A stretch of 64,000 nucleotides of DNA, from contig JAOTON010001488.1 in NCBI GenBank assembly GCA_034440635.1, positions 930,001 through 994,000 on the forward strand, read 5' to 3'. Under the pieces are notes generated by a model, which was given only the letters and a program-made list of their open reading frames with translations, did no database searches and had not been told where the DNA came from. The stretch comes from Lepas anatifera (lineage: Eukaryota; Arthropoda; Thecostraca; Lepadidae). This document shows positions 43,142 through 57,500 of the stretch, piece after piece. Within the stretch, counting starts at the first letter, position 1. Every line of letters begins with the position of its first letter. The translations under genes were made by a program, and so were the position numbers.

Positions 43142-46100
43142 GTAGGTGAAACTTATTCTTTTTCTTGGAATTTTACGGCGCTCCAACTCTGAGTTTCTAT
43201 GACGCCGAAGGAAAGATGCAAAATACTGCCACTGGGAGGGGAAAAGTTTGTATGAGAATAGACTAGGTCACCATGTTGCATTGTTCATGCTCTTATGTTC
43301 CAGAATGTGCTGGATTATCTATGGTCGAATTCATGTTAAGTTTTTATCTGGCTCGGAAATTGCGTAGCCATGAGAGTTGTTAGCCTTATTAGTGAAGAGG
43401 ACATATCCCCAAACAGTCGTTGGTTCGTTTGGGAAAATTTGAAACGATAGTGCTTGGCCACTTCTGTATTTTTCCTAATAATCGATTTTGCATAAATTTG
43501 CGTCGAAACAAGAGTTCTAACTGGTCCATGAGCGACTTCAGATATATTTTATTGGTAGGATGTGTTGAACAATTGCGAGCGACAGTTCTTTCTTTCACTA
43601 CTTCTGACACTAAATGCATTGGGTTTGAAGGCTGTTTACCTAACGATTTATATTCTCAAACACATTTTTTAGTGTCAGGGTCGCATTTATTTCCAAGGGA
43701 TTCCAGAACAGCAGCATTTGGGGGCTAACATTATCATCACAAATAAACAACTGACCTCCAAATTTCCTGCAGATTTTAGACTTCCTGGACCCGGCCTTGC
43801 GTTACATGTTTATAAAAGCAAGGTTTTCTAACCTCGGATACTGCCTATGGTATCCACAAAGGTATGTAAGATATTGTATCAAATTATTAAGATATTATAC
43901 AAGGCCAGAAGTTTTCGGGTAGGAATTTTCCAAATGTGCCTCTCCTAGATTAGCCTTGGAGTTTTGAATCGGGCAAAACGGAATTGTTTGGTATGAATGA
44001 TGTATTTGACGTATGTTTGATGTGAATGGTATGCTGACATGTAAAACGTGTCAGCAGACCATTCTCGGGCTATAGATGAACTTTTGTAAAAATTAATTCG
44101 TAAATGGAGACGTGATGGTTAGTTGATGAGTATTTTGAAATATTCGTACATTAGTCCACAGTGCTCTCTTTTTGTAGAAACTGTGGAGTTTTTATGCACG
44201 AAATTGCATATTTTACGAAAAATGAAATTTTTATACCAAAATCTGCCCAGAACTGTAGGAGGCAGCAAGGAAGATTCCCTCTTTCCTACACGTTATGAAT
44301 TTTATAGGAGTGCCGCAACAGACCTCAGGGCGTTGTGATGCTGCACTTAAATAATACATTTCAGAAAAAAGCTCCAGGTTGAAAACCCCCGCTTCTATTT
44401 GTGATTCAAGGCTTCTTCGAGCCTTTGGTGGTTGTGAAGCTGTTTTGCCCAACAAATCCTGATACTGAACGGCTTTGTCTTGTCACGAGCTTTTAGAAAA
44501 TGTTGAGATTTTCCTTTTTCGTCGGAACAGATGATCAGAGAGCAGCTGTAAGATCAAACTTTCGCGATTTCGCGCTACCGTGTCCCACTCTGTTGACTTG
44601 ACTAACACTTTGCTCAAATGCTCGTGCAAATTTGCGCGTGCTTCGTGCCCGGAAAGGAAATGACTTGTAGATGCACAGTCAGTTAGGCCAAGGCTCTTTT
44701 TGCTTGTATATTTTCCGATGTAGTCTACCGGGTCTACGCTCACTAAAGCTACATCCTTTTCGGTCCTAGGGTATCTGGTTTGACATCATTCAGTCTCATG
44801 TTACGTTCCTTTTTATCTACAGTGCATCATTTTGAGTTTTGCATGATCACCGCTAGAAAAGTTAAAATGCTTACACTGAAGTTGACTGCTCCTGTTTGAA
44901 CATTAAGAGTCAAAGCAACAAAACCTTGCTTATAAACTAAAAATGAGTCGAGGCAAAAAGGAGGTCGACAGCTTTGGGGGAGGAAAAAACTAGTTTAGCC
45001 CCGAGCTTTTCGGTTTGGGAGGAAAATGCCCTTCCCTTCCCCTAGACCCGCCACTGCATGAGACGTTACATAATTTCAGGATCTAGCCACGCGCCAGCTG
45101 AACTCACATGGCGTCGAATTCAATACGTCAAATACCCGACACAAATAAGCACCTGCACAAGAGCTAGGAAGCTTAAAATAGATGATTCACTACGGGCGGA
45201 ATAACGCCGGCTTTGAAACAGATGAGCCCCGGGTTAGATGTATCCACCTCAGGACAACGTCCAGCATGGCGACCCAAAGCCAGTGCTGCTGGGTGTTATG
45301 GTTCAAAATATATAATTGTATTAATGATAAATGATAGATTATATATATATATATATATAATATATATATATATATTATATAACATATATATATATATATA
45401 TATATAATATGTTATCTATTCTATACTTGTAAAATGTAACTGCATCTCATTTGTATTCATGAAGATGCCTTATGGAAGGTGAAACGTCAATAGATGTCAT
45501 TTTGTACAATTCTTTATAAATATAACGACAACGAACGAAGCCTTATCCGCCAACTCGAAGCGACGCACAAGAAACTAATTAATGCCAAGGAAGCTGTGAT
45601 TTTTTAATAATACATGCATTAAAGAAAAACTACTTCCCAAATACACTAATATTAATATACATAATGAAGTAGTGCAAGAGGCAAGTTTCGTTGCTGATTT
45701 TCGCTTAAGGCTGACGTCCAAACAACTAGAAGACAAGAAAAACTGATAACCGAACTTGAAGGTAAGCTACATAACCTTTATACGCAGTATAACGATTTGA
45801 ACGTATCTCCTGAACTGAAACGTGAGACGGATGTGTGTCTTGATTCCATCCTTGATGACCACCGTGAAGTAGTAAGAACGAGAATACTGAAAAAGCTTGG
45901 TCATTTGTATAAAGGCCCGTTGGAAGTAGCAGATAGTAAAGTTGGATTCGTTAATCTCTCAAGCGTTTCACTAACTAAAGAGCAAGAAGAGTTTCTTAAC
46001 CTCGGACTTAATTGTCATTTTTACCCGAAATACGACCAAAACCAGAAGAAAACTGAGATTGCAATTCTTTTTGAAGATCTGTGCAAGCTTAAGGAGCAGG

Positions 46101-48447
46101 GAAAAATAGAAATCAACCCGGATATCCAGCCTCAGCTCCAGGCAGAATCTACGCGAAAGAGGCATAGAACCAGCACCGGTATTCTCACGCCTAGATTGAG
46201 GCAGGCTGCCAAAGAACTAAAAGAAAACCTGATATCGTCATCAGAAGAGCTGACAAAAGTGCTGTGTTTGTGATCCTTGACACAGACGATTATTTACATA
46301 AAGTGCGTGCGATCCTATCAGATACCAGTAAATTTAAGCAGATCAGCAAAGACCCCACGGCATCCTTGAAAACTAAAGTGAATAAGCTGATTGATGTGGC
46401 CAATGCCCACAAAGGAGGTGTTCATTTCAGTAAAGTGGTAGGTGAGTTTAGTCCGGGGTACCTATATGGTAACGTTAAGACTCACAAAGCAAGTAAGCCT
46501 CTCAGACCCATAATCTCCCAAATCCCCACACCCACATATCATATTGCAAAGAAAGTTAATGAGATAGTTACGCCCTACATAAACACCGATCATGCCATTA
46601 AGTCAGTGGATGAGTTTGTTGATATCCTGAAATTGAATAAGCCAAAAGGTTCTCTAGTTTCTTTGGACGTAGAAAGCTTGTTCACGAATGTCCCTATTGA
46701 AACTACCATTGATATAATCTTGAAGAATGTCTACGAGCATGATTCTCTCCCGCCGCTTAACCTTCCCAGGAAAGTCCTCGAAGGGCTCTTACGGCTCTGT
46801 ACTAAGGAAGCCCCTTCCGAAGCCCAGAAGGTAAGCTGTATGTACAAGTGGATGGTGTTGCAATGGGGTCGCCTTTGGGCGTTTTATTTGCCCAAGCTTT
46901 CATGGGGTATGTTGAGAGTCAGGCTCTCTGCCACGAAACGATGTTCTCTCCATATTATCGGTATATTGATGATATCTTTGTCGATGTAACGAACGATGAA
47001 TGCCTGGATAGACTTCTGAAAGCGCTACAGGATAGCTCAGGACTCAACTTCACAGTTGAAAAGAGTGTCAACAACAAACTGCCATTCCTTGATGTTATGA
47101 TCGATGTGCAGGAAGGCCAGTTTGTAACTGATGTCTATCGTAAGCCGACAAATTTAGGCAGGTGTATGAATGGAGAAGGGGACTGCTCAGATGCATATAA
47201 GCTAGGGGTCATCCGCTCCTACGTGCGTAGGTCGCTGAGAAACTGCAGCTCCTGGCAGTTAGTTAACCTAGAACTAAAGAGAGTGCGGAAAATTCTAGTT
47301 GATAACGGCTACAGCAACTCTGATTTTGACCGCGTCACACACAAAATGTTAAATGACTACATGGAAAACGATCCACAGACACCGCAGACACCGCACGAAG
47401 ACACCGCAGGCACCACGGAGACACGTAGGCATGAAGGCACACAGACACCGCAGGAAAGTATTACCGTCCACTACAAGAACACTCTCACTTCATCATGGAA
47501 GGCGGATGAGAAGGCAATCACTAACATCGTGAAACGCAACACAGTACCTACTGACCCAAACAAGAAAATACGCCTCAACATCTACTACACTAACCCCAAG
47601 ACATCAACACTTGTCATGAAGAACAACACCCACAAGCAGGCACCACTGAAGCAGACCAACGTAATATACCGCTACCGATGTACAGCCGGGGACTGCGAAA
47701 CCCGCGAGGTATATTACGTTGGCTACACAACAACAACACTCAGCCGCAGACTCACAATGCATATACAACAAGGTTCACCGAAGAAACACATGCACGAACA
47801 CCATGGCATCAGCATCACCAGAGACATGCTTACCACCAACACAGAAATCATCGCACACTGCAACGATCGGCGGCGACTCACCACACTAGAAACAGTTATC
47901 ATCAGAAACACATCCCCATCATCAACATCCAGACAAAACAATCCACAACACTGGCACTTTATGACAAAACACTTTAGATTGGGAAGGGTTCAGCTAAGCT
48001 TTATATTTACATTCATGTTTAGCTGAGTTATGTTATGTTTCATATTGTTGTGTGTTTCATTTGATGGGTTTTTTCTGGAGTAGGTGCACTAATATCTAGT
48101 CAACGTGTTATGCGATGAATCATTCGATTGTTTTCCGACCAGTGTTCAATTTAAAAAAAAATGTCAGCGAAGAGATTAAAATGTGCTTTGTACCGTATCG
48201 AAACTAAAATATGTTATCTATTCTATACTTGTAAAATGTAACTGCATATCATTTGTATTCATGAAGATGCCTTATGGAAGGTGAAACGTCAATAGATGTC
48301 ATTTTGTACAATTCTTTATAAATATAACGACAACGAACGAAGCCTTATCCGCCAACTCGAAGCGACGCACAAGAAACTAATTAATGCCAAGGAAGCTGTG
48401 ATTTTTAATAATACATGCATTAAAGAAAAACTACTTCCCAAATACAC

Positions 48448-48502
<55 letters not shown>

Positions 48503-51500
48503 CACTTCTGATTAAGATCATGGATCAAGGCAGAAGGAAAATACACGTCTTTAATGTCTGATTTCTGTTGGTAGCTTCGCCAGTGAGATTGCAGGAGTAC
48601 GCTGAACAGACAGTTCAATGACAACGCGAGGCCGCCTAAACACCATTTTGCAATCTACGGGGTGTTTTTGTCTTCTTTTGTTTACAGCACGCTTCAGCAA
48701 CAGGTCCGTGTTAGTCCAGCGGAATGTGACCACTTCAGGCTGAATGACAGTGTTGAAGAATGGTCTCTGCACGCGGAGCCAAAAGTCACGATGAGTTGAA
48801 CTTCTACTGCTGTGGACGGACCAGGAAAATTGACTTTCCAGCACGGCACAGTTCACGTGGAAACCGCGGCAAAATCTCGTTTCATGATGATGCCAAAGTA
48901 GACAGTCAAAGAGCAAAGGCATTGATGAGTCAGGGTCGTCTCTGAGACGGAGGTCTAAGAGACACTGTACCATGTTTTTTTTGTTCACGATTTCAGCAAT
49001 GCTCTTCCAAGCCACTGTTGCTCCTTGTTACCTGGATGCGTGAAACTCACGGCCCCAGATGTTTGGGTTTTACCCGTGGACTCCCGCATCAGAACTTCTC
49101 CTTTTGCCATTCCAGACCCTAGTTTGAAATCCACATGACGGGACCGTCTCATGGGGAGCAGCCATTGGGTTGTGGGCTTCTCTCGCGACTCTCGGTCTTG
49201 TACAGCCCCAGTTTCCGAAACAGACAAATGAGACCCTGCACGCCACGTTTCCAAGGTCTTGGGCGGACTCTGGACCCAGCAAGCGATGTGGCCTTGCCGC
49301 CGAGAACGAAGTGATTCCCTGAAAGGAAAGGTGACGCCGCCACTGACACACAATCCAGGCACCACCCGATCCTCTGGTTGTTGCACCGATCGGCGCCTAC
49401 AGTCACGAGCTGAGAACGGACCACCGACCCCGGCGTTCCTCGAATTACAGGATCTAGGACTGCGGCGCTAGGCCCCGTCCGATTTTGGCCCTCGAATAGA
49501 CATACAACACACCATCATCCATTTTCAGAACGACAAAATGAGGATTCCGCACTAGCCAATCACGGGGTACGGCAGTGTGCGCCGCCCGCAGCACCCGTCA
49601 GTCGTGATTTGGAGTCTCTTTATTCACGAGTTTATCACGGTTTTGCACCGCTAAAGTCCAACGTTTCACGGCCGTCAAATTAATGCTGCAGCGTTCATGA
49701 CGGTGTACGCATCTGCAGTTCGAGGATCGGTTCGTGAAGTGACGAGGCAGTGACTGTGACGGTGACGAGGTGGTTCATCCCACCACACAGCCAAACAACC
49801 AACGTCATCGAAACGTTTGTTATTCCAACTAATGCATGCCATGCTGCGAATCCGTAATTGCGAGTGCGTGAGGCTACTCCCTTGTTTTGACTGTAGAGGA
49901 CACTGGCGTGCTCGGCTGATTCCTTGTAGCCGATTGATATCCGAGGCACTGCTGCACAATGACTGGACCGGTTTTGAATGTTTGCAGAAGATCTAGAGAT
50001 TGCGCTTCCTAGAAATTCGTCCTCTGTAAACTGGTTTGAATGTGAGTTGATTATACGCGCGATGCGTATAATTTCAAGCAGATTGCACTCGACGATGAGG
50101 ATGCAGAAAAGGTCAAATAGCAAATTATTAAACGAACAAGAAATTCGGAAAAATGATAATTTGTATTTGTTTATTATTTTTATTAGGACCACTCCCAACA
50201 TGCACACTTGCTCAATTGCAGAGAGTATAAGCGTGGGTGGTTAAGAATCCTAACCACCGCGTCAGATCGGACACGGAAGGCAGTTTTCCGCCGTGGGGAT
50301 TTAACGCACGTGAATCCATGTTTTCCTATCTGAATACGGGCAATGAAGCCATTAGGTCACCCGGCCCCCATATTTTGTAAGCAGAAAATAATCGATACAT
50401 CCTCAAAGTCTTTAATGATGAGAGGGAAAAATGTGAGTAATGATACGTAAACAAGTTTTCACGTTAATATGAAGGAAATTTGAGACTTATACCGACTTGC
50501 ATCACAAATGTTAACTATCTTTAGCTTTAGATTTTATTACCGAATACAGGTGCATACAAAGAGCGCATTATGAATTCCATCAAACTTCATGTAACGCTTT
50601 TTTGGTGATATAGGCGGATTCAGAATTGCCGATCAGAGGGGGGTAGGGGCACATGGTCTTGGGGAATGTCATCCATATCAGGGGTGCCAATTTTGGGCGG
50701 CAAAACCTATCAGTTGGGTGTCAAATCCTATCGTGGGGCACCAATGCCCGCATCCTCAGGGATGAGGGGGAGTAGGGGCTGGAAGGAGACATTTTAGGAA
50801 GACGCTGTAACCATTTCAGGTGGCGCCGAGGGCCAATCGAAGGGGGAAGTGTCCACTTTGCCCGCTCTGGATCTGTGTATGGTTAGTGAGGAGTATGTAT
50901 TTTCTTCTTGTTTTGTCAGTTTCTTATCATTGATGTCGATAAGCTGAGTCTATCCAAAAGGGCCAGCATTCGCAAGTGTCTGCAAATGCGGTTAAAAGGT
51001 CTTCTAAATGCAGTACTACTTATGCTATGGCGTATTTTCTACCCTGTTTCAGCCACCGGATCGCAAACAATATACATCGTCAGCGCCCCCTATATGGACG
51101 ACGGTGTATCGCAGAAGAACTCTCCTCTCTTCTTCGGTAGGTATGCGTTCACAAAGCAGGATTTTTTTCATTTCCTTTATTTGAGCATGACAGACTACAA
51201 TATTATGCTTGCGTTGGAAGTGTGGTTAGATGTATAAAAGCCCATGGGCTTTTGGAATTCGAAATAGGCTATTCAGGCCAAAATTACTTGTTATTTGTTT
51301 GTGAAATTTACATTTACGTCGGAAGAAATGTCCTATTGTTAATTTAGAGGAATTAGATACATACTTTTACCATTATTGATACCAAACAGTGGCGGATACA
51401 GGACTTCATTTCGGGGGGGACTAGGGGCTCGAGTCTCCCCTGCCATTGCCTCGGAACAGCCTCTGGCTATGAATTTAGTATAGGCACTCTGGAATTTCGG

Positions 51501-54494
51501 GAGGGGGCTTGAGTCCCCCTAGCAGCCCCCTTGTATTGGCCACTGATACCAGATTATGGTTTTCCAGAAGCGATAATTTTTCATAGGTCTCAAGATTCAC
51601 TTGCCAGTGTTTCGCTACGCTATAAAATTCTCTCGTATTTAGTGGAAAACACAAAGAAGAGAAAATTCAAGCTAAAAACTGTCTGTATTTACTTGGGGGG
51701 TGATTTACTTTACTGGATGGATTTTCTTTCTCAGCTCTGGCGGGCACTGCGAGAATTCTGGGGCCTATCATGGGCTACATGCTAGCCTCCTCCTGTATCT
51801 CTTACTACGTGGACCCATCTGTGGATCCCGGTGAGTTAGTTGTATGTTCCAAAAGGGAATCCTGTCGTCTTCGCATTGGAGAACTGAGTTCAGTCTTCAT
51901 CAAGGTCAGGGACAATCTTTTTGGCTTTTAAGAACAATAATAATTTTAATTGGCCTTGATTTATCTATTAAACTATCAATTACGAGAATGCAAGTACTTG
52001 AAATGACAAATATGGGTTTACAACTGTAAACTTGTCTAGATCACATTGATCAGTTAGAAGATGGCTCGATATCAACTTCAACCACTTCATTATAGTTACC
52101 GGTTTCACTCATGGCCGGCGTTTATACCAGGAGCTAAAGTATGTTATGTTCATTACAAAGTTTCCATACATATAGTTCAGCAAAACTCTGATTTGATACT
52201 GATACGGTCGAACTATTTCAAACCCCGCCACTCATACGTCTTCAGGCACTATTATCTGTTGATGCTGTATCAAATACAAACACTGATGCAGCCGTCATGG
52301 TTATCTCACCCCCGGCCTACCATCGTCCTCTGCCCCTTCAGGCATCACCAAGTTCGACCAGCGCTGGATCGGTGCCTGGTGGATTGGCCTTCTGGTGATT
52401 GCCGGCGTTCTCTTCCTCTACGGCTGGCTCATCTCCCTGTTTCCGAAGCGGCTCAGTACAGAACATCTGCCCTTGGCTGAGCAGAAGATACGGAACCAGC
52501 ACTCCAACACCAAGCTCTCCAGACGAGGTAGAGCGTGCGGCAGGGAATGGCCGTTGAGACAATGCTGCATCAACGCGATGCTAGGTTTATCGTTCTTATT
52601 TCAATTCATGTTTACCAGTGTTAACACGCGCATTGACGGGGGCGGGTACCCGCCCCTCGGGTTTTTCGAAGATAGCAGAAAAACAGCGGCGCGTAGCGCC
52701 ACCGTACTTGGTATACCTTTTCCCTCATCATTCTTACAACTTCTGTGAAAATTTTAAGGTTAGGTCATCTCAGGTCAGGTCACCAGTACAGATCAAGTGA
52801 CCCGACCTCAAAAAAGTTTAAGATAGCATAAGTCGGAGCAGGGTGAACTTATCCAATTGAAACTCATATCACATAATGGCCCCACCGAGTTCTCTAAAAT
52901 ATGTTCCGGTATTTTTGATATCGATAACCTAAGGTCAGGTACGAGGCATGGCCTCTCCATTGGAAATACATGGGAAAAATGGTTTTTACGGAATAACTCA
53001 GTAACGGATAGTGATAGAGCATTTATTTTAGCTGCATTAGGCTTGCCTGGGCTTTGCAGTTCTAATGATATGCATTTTATATAATTTGACCGTGACCGGA
53101 CCTCAGGTCAGGTCAAATCCTTGATTTGACCTAGCAAGGTCAACTTATATATCATTCGATTCGGCTTGCTAAGAGGACTCATATAGTTCAAGTCGTTTTG
53201 CTCTATCTTTACTTGTTCAGATTTAATGGCCGAAAAACTGAATTTACATGTTATCCCTATGACGGGCATGTTTTGACCTCTCGTGACCTTAAATGTGACC
53301 TGACAAAAAATGGTTGAAATGTTTTCGATGGAGAAGTGGATGGGCAGCCCAACGCCGTTTACCGTTTTTCGCTACTCACCGTGGTTCTCGAGATCTTAGG
53401 GGGTGGGTACCCGCCCCCGTCAATGCGAAGGTGGCTCAGACCCCCGTCAATGCGCGTGTTAAGTTCCGAGAAACAGCGACCCATCCGCTCAAGAGGAATT
53501 TCTTACTTTTTCATATCGATTGGCCATAATTTGTTCTTTTTTACAAGTGGATCAGGAGTAAATCCAATGCACTCTTCAGCGGATTCAATGCATTACTGGA
53601 TTACCTTACTGTGGATTCAGCCCATTAAGAGGCAGGCAGAATTTCTCCTTGTCATTATAGTCACTAGTCTGCGCCTATTGGGGGCTATAGGACCGCGAAG
53701 GTTGACGCGCTCTCAAGCAAAAATAATCAATCAATCAATAGCCTGTACCTAGTTTCCATGTTCTTTCCCCTTCTTCAAGCCGGAGGCGTCACCGCACCGT
53801 GTGTCTTCTCCGCCAGATTTCATAGCCCAGCTGCTGCGGATCTCTCGGAATCCGGTCCTGGTGGGCTGCATTCTCTCCAACTGCGCTTATCTGACTGCGC
53901 TGCTCGGCTTCTTTGCCTACCAGCCCAAGTACCTGGAGCATCAGTTCAGGGTCGATAAAGCCACGGCTACAACCTATTCTGGTAAGTGCCAGAGTGGAAT
54001 ATGTGATGGGGATTTCTAGGGGTGGATATAGTAAGTGTTGAATGGGGGGAGGGGGGTGGTGGCCGATCCCTCCTGAAGATTTCTGATGGGAGGGGGCAAT
54101 TTTGTCATGGGGCTCCATTTAGGTAGGGGCGCACTTGGGCCTCGATTGAGTAATATTTATGCTAGGGGCTGCAAATTGTTAGGTGTCACCTATGAAAGGA
54201 GCACATAACATTTTTTTCTGGGAAAAAGTGGGTGCCAATACTTGCACGCTGGGAGAGGGGGAAGGGTGAGAAGCTACTTGTGAGAGGGCACCGGGGCCGT
54301 TCTAGGGAGCGCCGGGACGCGGCGGGCGCCAGGTTTGTTGACGGGGCACCTGTCTCTTGGCCCCCTCCGGTCTGCCCATGGCCTGTTGAGTGATTGTATA
54401 AATAAATAGGCTACCCTGTTAGCATTTGAGGCACCTATGACGTCTGAGATGGTCCATGTATGGATACAGTTGTTTTGAAATGCATGAGGTTCGT

Positions 54495-54535
<41 letters not shown>

Positions 54536-57500
54536 CATAAGGTTAACTACAGCAGAAAATTAATGTCCTTTAAAGCTATTGCTCTCCTTCGTCCCCGAAA
54601 AGTGCACCCCTGGTGGCAGTTTCCCTGCTCTCAGGGAACTCTCGGATCTTCCGCTGGAGATCTCCGAGCGTAAACGACAGACACTACACTACACACACTT
54701 TCGTTATTCTGAGAGTGGTGAGGATGTATGAGAGCACCATGAACTTTTCAACCTGCCTTTTTCAGTCAATGCCATTAGGTTTATGTTCAAATTTATATTC
54801 TGAGGGAAACAATATAGCCTGATAGGCCGGTACCACCCCCCTTCCCCACCACACATTGCGTGTCTATGATTTCACTTCTTACCTTTTACTTTTCAAGATA
54901 AAATGTCATTATCTCCTTCTCCTCCTCCTCCCCTTGCTCATCCCCTCCTCCTCTTGCTCATCTCCTCCTCCCCTTGCTCATCCCCTCCTCCTCTTGCTCA
55001 TCTCCTCCTCCTCTTGCTCATCTCCTCCTCCTCTTGCTCATCTCCTTCTCCTCTAGCTCATCTCCTCCTTTTGCTCATCTCCTTTTCCTCTTGCTCATCT
55101 CCTCCTCCTCTTACTCTCCTCTTTCCCTCCTCTTGCTCTCTGTCTCTGTCCCTGTCTCTGTCTTGTAGCACACCTAAGTGAGGTGCATATGCGTGAATCC
55201 TGCTTTCCAGGGTACAGCGGAAGGTAGAAAACGTGAAAATTAAAAATAAGGCGCTAGGTAGGCACAACTTAATCCGACTACGCATTTAAGGACGGGAAAG
55301 GTTCCATGCCCTTCCGGTGTCTGCACATTTATCACCTCCTCCCGCCGGCAGCCGTCAGTAAGGTCACACTGGTGTTCGGCATCATGGGCTCCGGCTTGGT
55401 CCTGCGGAGGTTCCGGCCCTCGGGCCGGCTGGTGGCCGGTGTTATCGTCCTGTTTCGATTGGCCGGCGCTCTTTTGTTCCTGTTCAACCTGTGGTCCAGC
55501 TGCAGCTACTCCGACCTTCCGGGGCATGTTACAGCAAAAGGGTGAGTGTGGCTGTGAATGTCGGAAATATGTGGAGTTATTGGGAGACAATACCGGACGT
55601 CATTTTACGTGTATGTCTTTAAAAAGAAATTGAGACACGACTATGAAATAAGCTAAAAAATAAAAAAACTTTTCGATGTGCTGATGGAGATTATCAGCCA
55701 GACTTTTACCTCGAACATCTGTTCTATCAAAATTCCTCCAGACTGTCTGTCTCGGATTTTTCTCACTCAATGACCTCCTGAGTTCCAGGCTGGAGATCGG
55801 GTCCTCCTGCTCGGCAGCCTGCAGCTGCTCCACGGAGGAGTACATCCCTGTATGCTACCGGGCTGACGACCAGAGTTTCCAATCCTACTTCTCGCCGTGC
55901 CACGCCGGCTGTGTCACCGTCAGCAACCTCACTGACGGATCCACCACTTACACAGACTGCAGGTTTGTACTGTTCACCGTCAGCAACCTCACTGACGGAT
56001 CCACCACTTACACAGACTGCAGGTTTGTACTGTACACCGTCAGCAACCTCACTGACGGATCCACCACTTACACAGACTGCAGGTTTGTACTGTTCACCGT
56101 TAGCAACCTCACTGACGGATCCACCACTTACACAGACTGCAGGTTTGTACTGTACACCGTCAGCAACCTCACTGACGGATCCACCACTTACACAGACTGC
56201 AGGTTTGTACTGTTCACCGTCAGCAACCTCACTGACGGATCCACCACTTACACAGACTGCAGGTTTGTACTGTTCACCGTCAGCAACCTCACTGACGGAT
56301 CCACCACTTACACAGACTGCAGGTTTGTACTGTTCACCGTCAGCAACCTCACTGACGGATCCACCACTTACACAGACTGCAGGTTTGTACTGTTCACCGT
56401 CAGCAACCTCACTGACGGATCCACCACTTACACAGACTGCAGGTTTGTACTGTTCACCGTCAGCAACCTCACTGACGGATCCACCACTTACACAGACTGC
56501 AGGTTTGTATTGTTCACCGTCAGTAACCTCACTGACGGATCCACCACTTACACAGACTGCAGGTTTGTACTATTCACCGTCAGCAACCTCACTGACGGAT
56601 CCACCACTTACACAGACTGCAGGTTTGTACTGTTCACCGTCAGCAACCTCACTGACGGATCCACCACTTACACAGACTGCAGGTTTGTACTGTTCACCGT
56701 CAGCAACCTCACTGACGGATCCACCACTTACACAGACTGCAGGTTTGTACTGTTCACCGTCAGCAACCTCACTGACGGATCCACCACTTACACAGACTGC
56801 AGGTTTGTACTGTTCACCGTCAGCAACCTCACTGACGGATCCACCACTTACACAGACTGCAGGTTTGTACTGTTCACCGTCAGCAACCTCACTGACGGAT
56901 CCACCACTTACACAGACTGCAGGTTTGTACTGTTCACCGTCAGCAACCTCACTGACGGATCCACCACTTACACAGACTGCAGGTTTGTACTGTTCACCGT
57001 CAGCAACCTCACTGACGGATCCACCACTTACACAGACTGCAGGTTTGTACTGTTCACCGTCAGCAACCTCACTGACGGATCCACCACTTACACAGACTGC
57101 AGGTTTGTACTGTTCACCGTCAGCAACCTCACTGACGGATCCACCACTTACACAGACTGCAGGTTTGTACTGTTCACCGTCAGCAACCTCACTGACGGAT
57201 CCACCACTTACACAGACTGCAGGTTTGTACTGTTCACCGTCAGCAACCTCACTGACGGATCCACCACTTACACAGACTGCAGGTTTGTACTATTCACCGT
57301 CAGCAACCTCACTGACGGATCCACCACTTACACAGACTGCAGGTTTGTACTGTTCACCGTCAGTAACCTCACTGACGGATCCACCACTTACACAGACTGC
57401 AGGTTTCGACTACACACAATTCTCTCTCAACAGAAACAAATTTTCTGACTGCTGTAGCTTGTGTTCCAGCCTCTGTGAACTATTTGCAGGTGTCTGGACA

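Larger units (their letters stand above)
45406..48450 (+). mobile_element. Penelope-like retroelement with direct terminal repeats
   Basis: Direct terminal repeats of about 243 bp lie at 45406-45649 and 48208-48450 and differ at about two positions. They bracket a reverse-transcriptase/GIY-YIG coding region. This pseudo-LTR layout, the RT motifs and the C-terminal GIY-YIG endonuclease define Penelope-like elements. Each terminal repeat carries a hammerhead-ribozyme-like motif. The element sits in a TA microsatellite and in gene B intron 1, in the same orientation as the gene. Confidence 0.9.
43142..51052 (+). other. Gene B intron 1
   Basis: This 7.9-kb intron is dominated by the Penelope-like element and its flanking TA repeats. 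Short minus-strand frames between about 43390 and 44743 may be remnants of a decayed element, but I recognise no motif. A GC-rich element remnant lies at about 50618-50885. Confidence 0.6.

Noticed and set aside
48551..49424. Overlapping minus-strand frames downstream of the Penelope-like element
   Set aside because: Several frames overlap without a dominant one, and no recognisable domain is present. There is not enough support to call a gene or an element.
54856..55181. Ser/Pro/Leu-rich frames in gene B intron 5
   Set aside because: They come from the 20-bp CT-rich minisatellite; there are no splice signals tying them to the gene.
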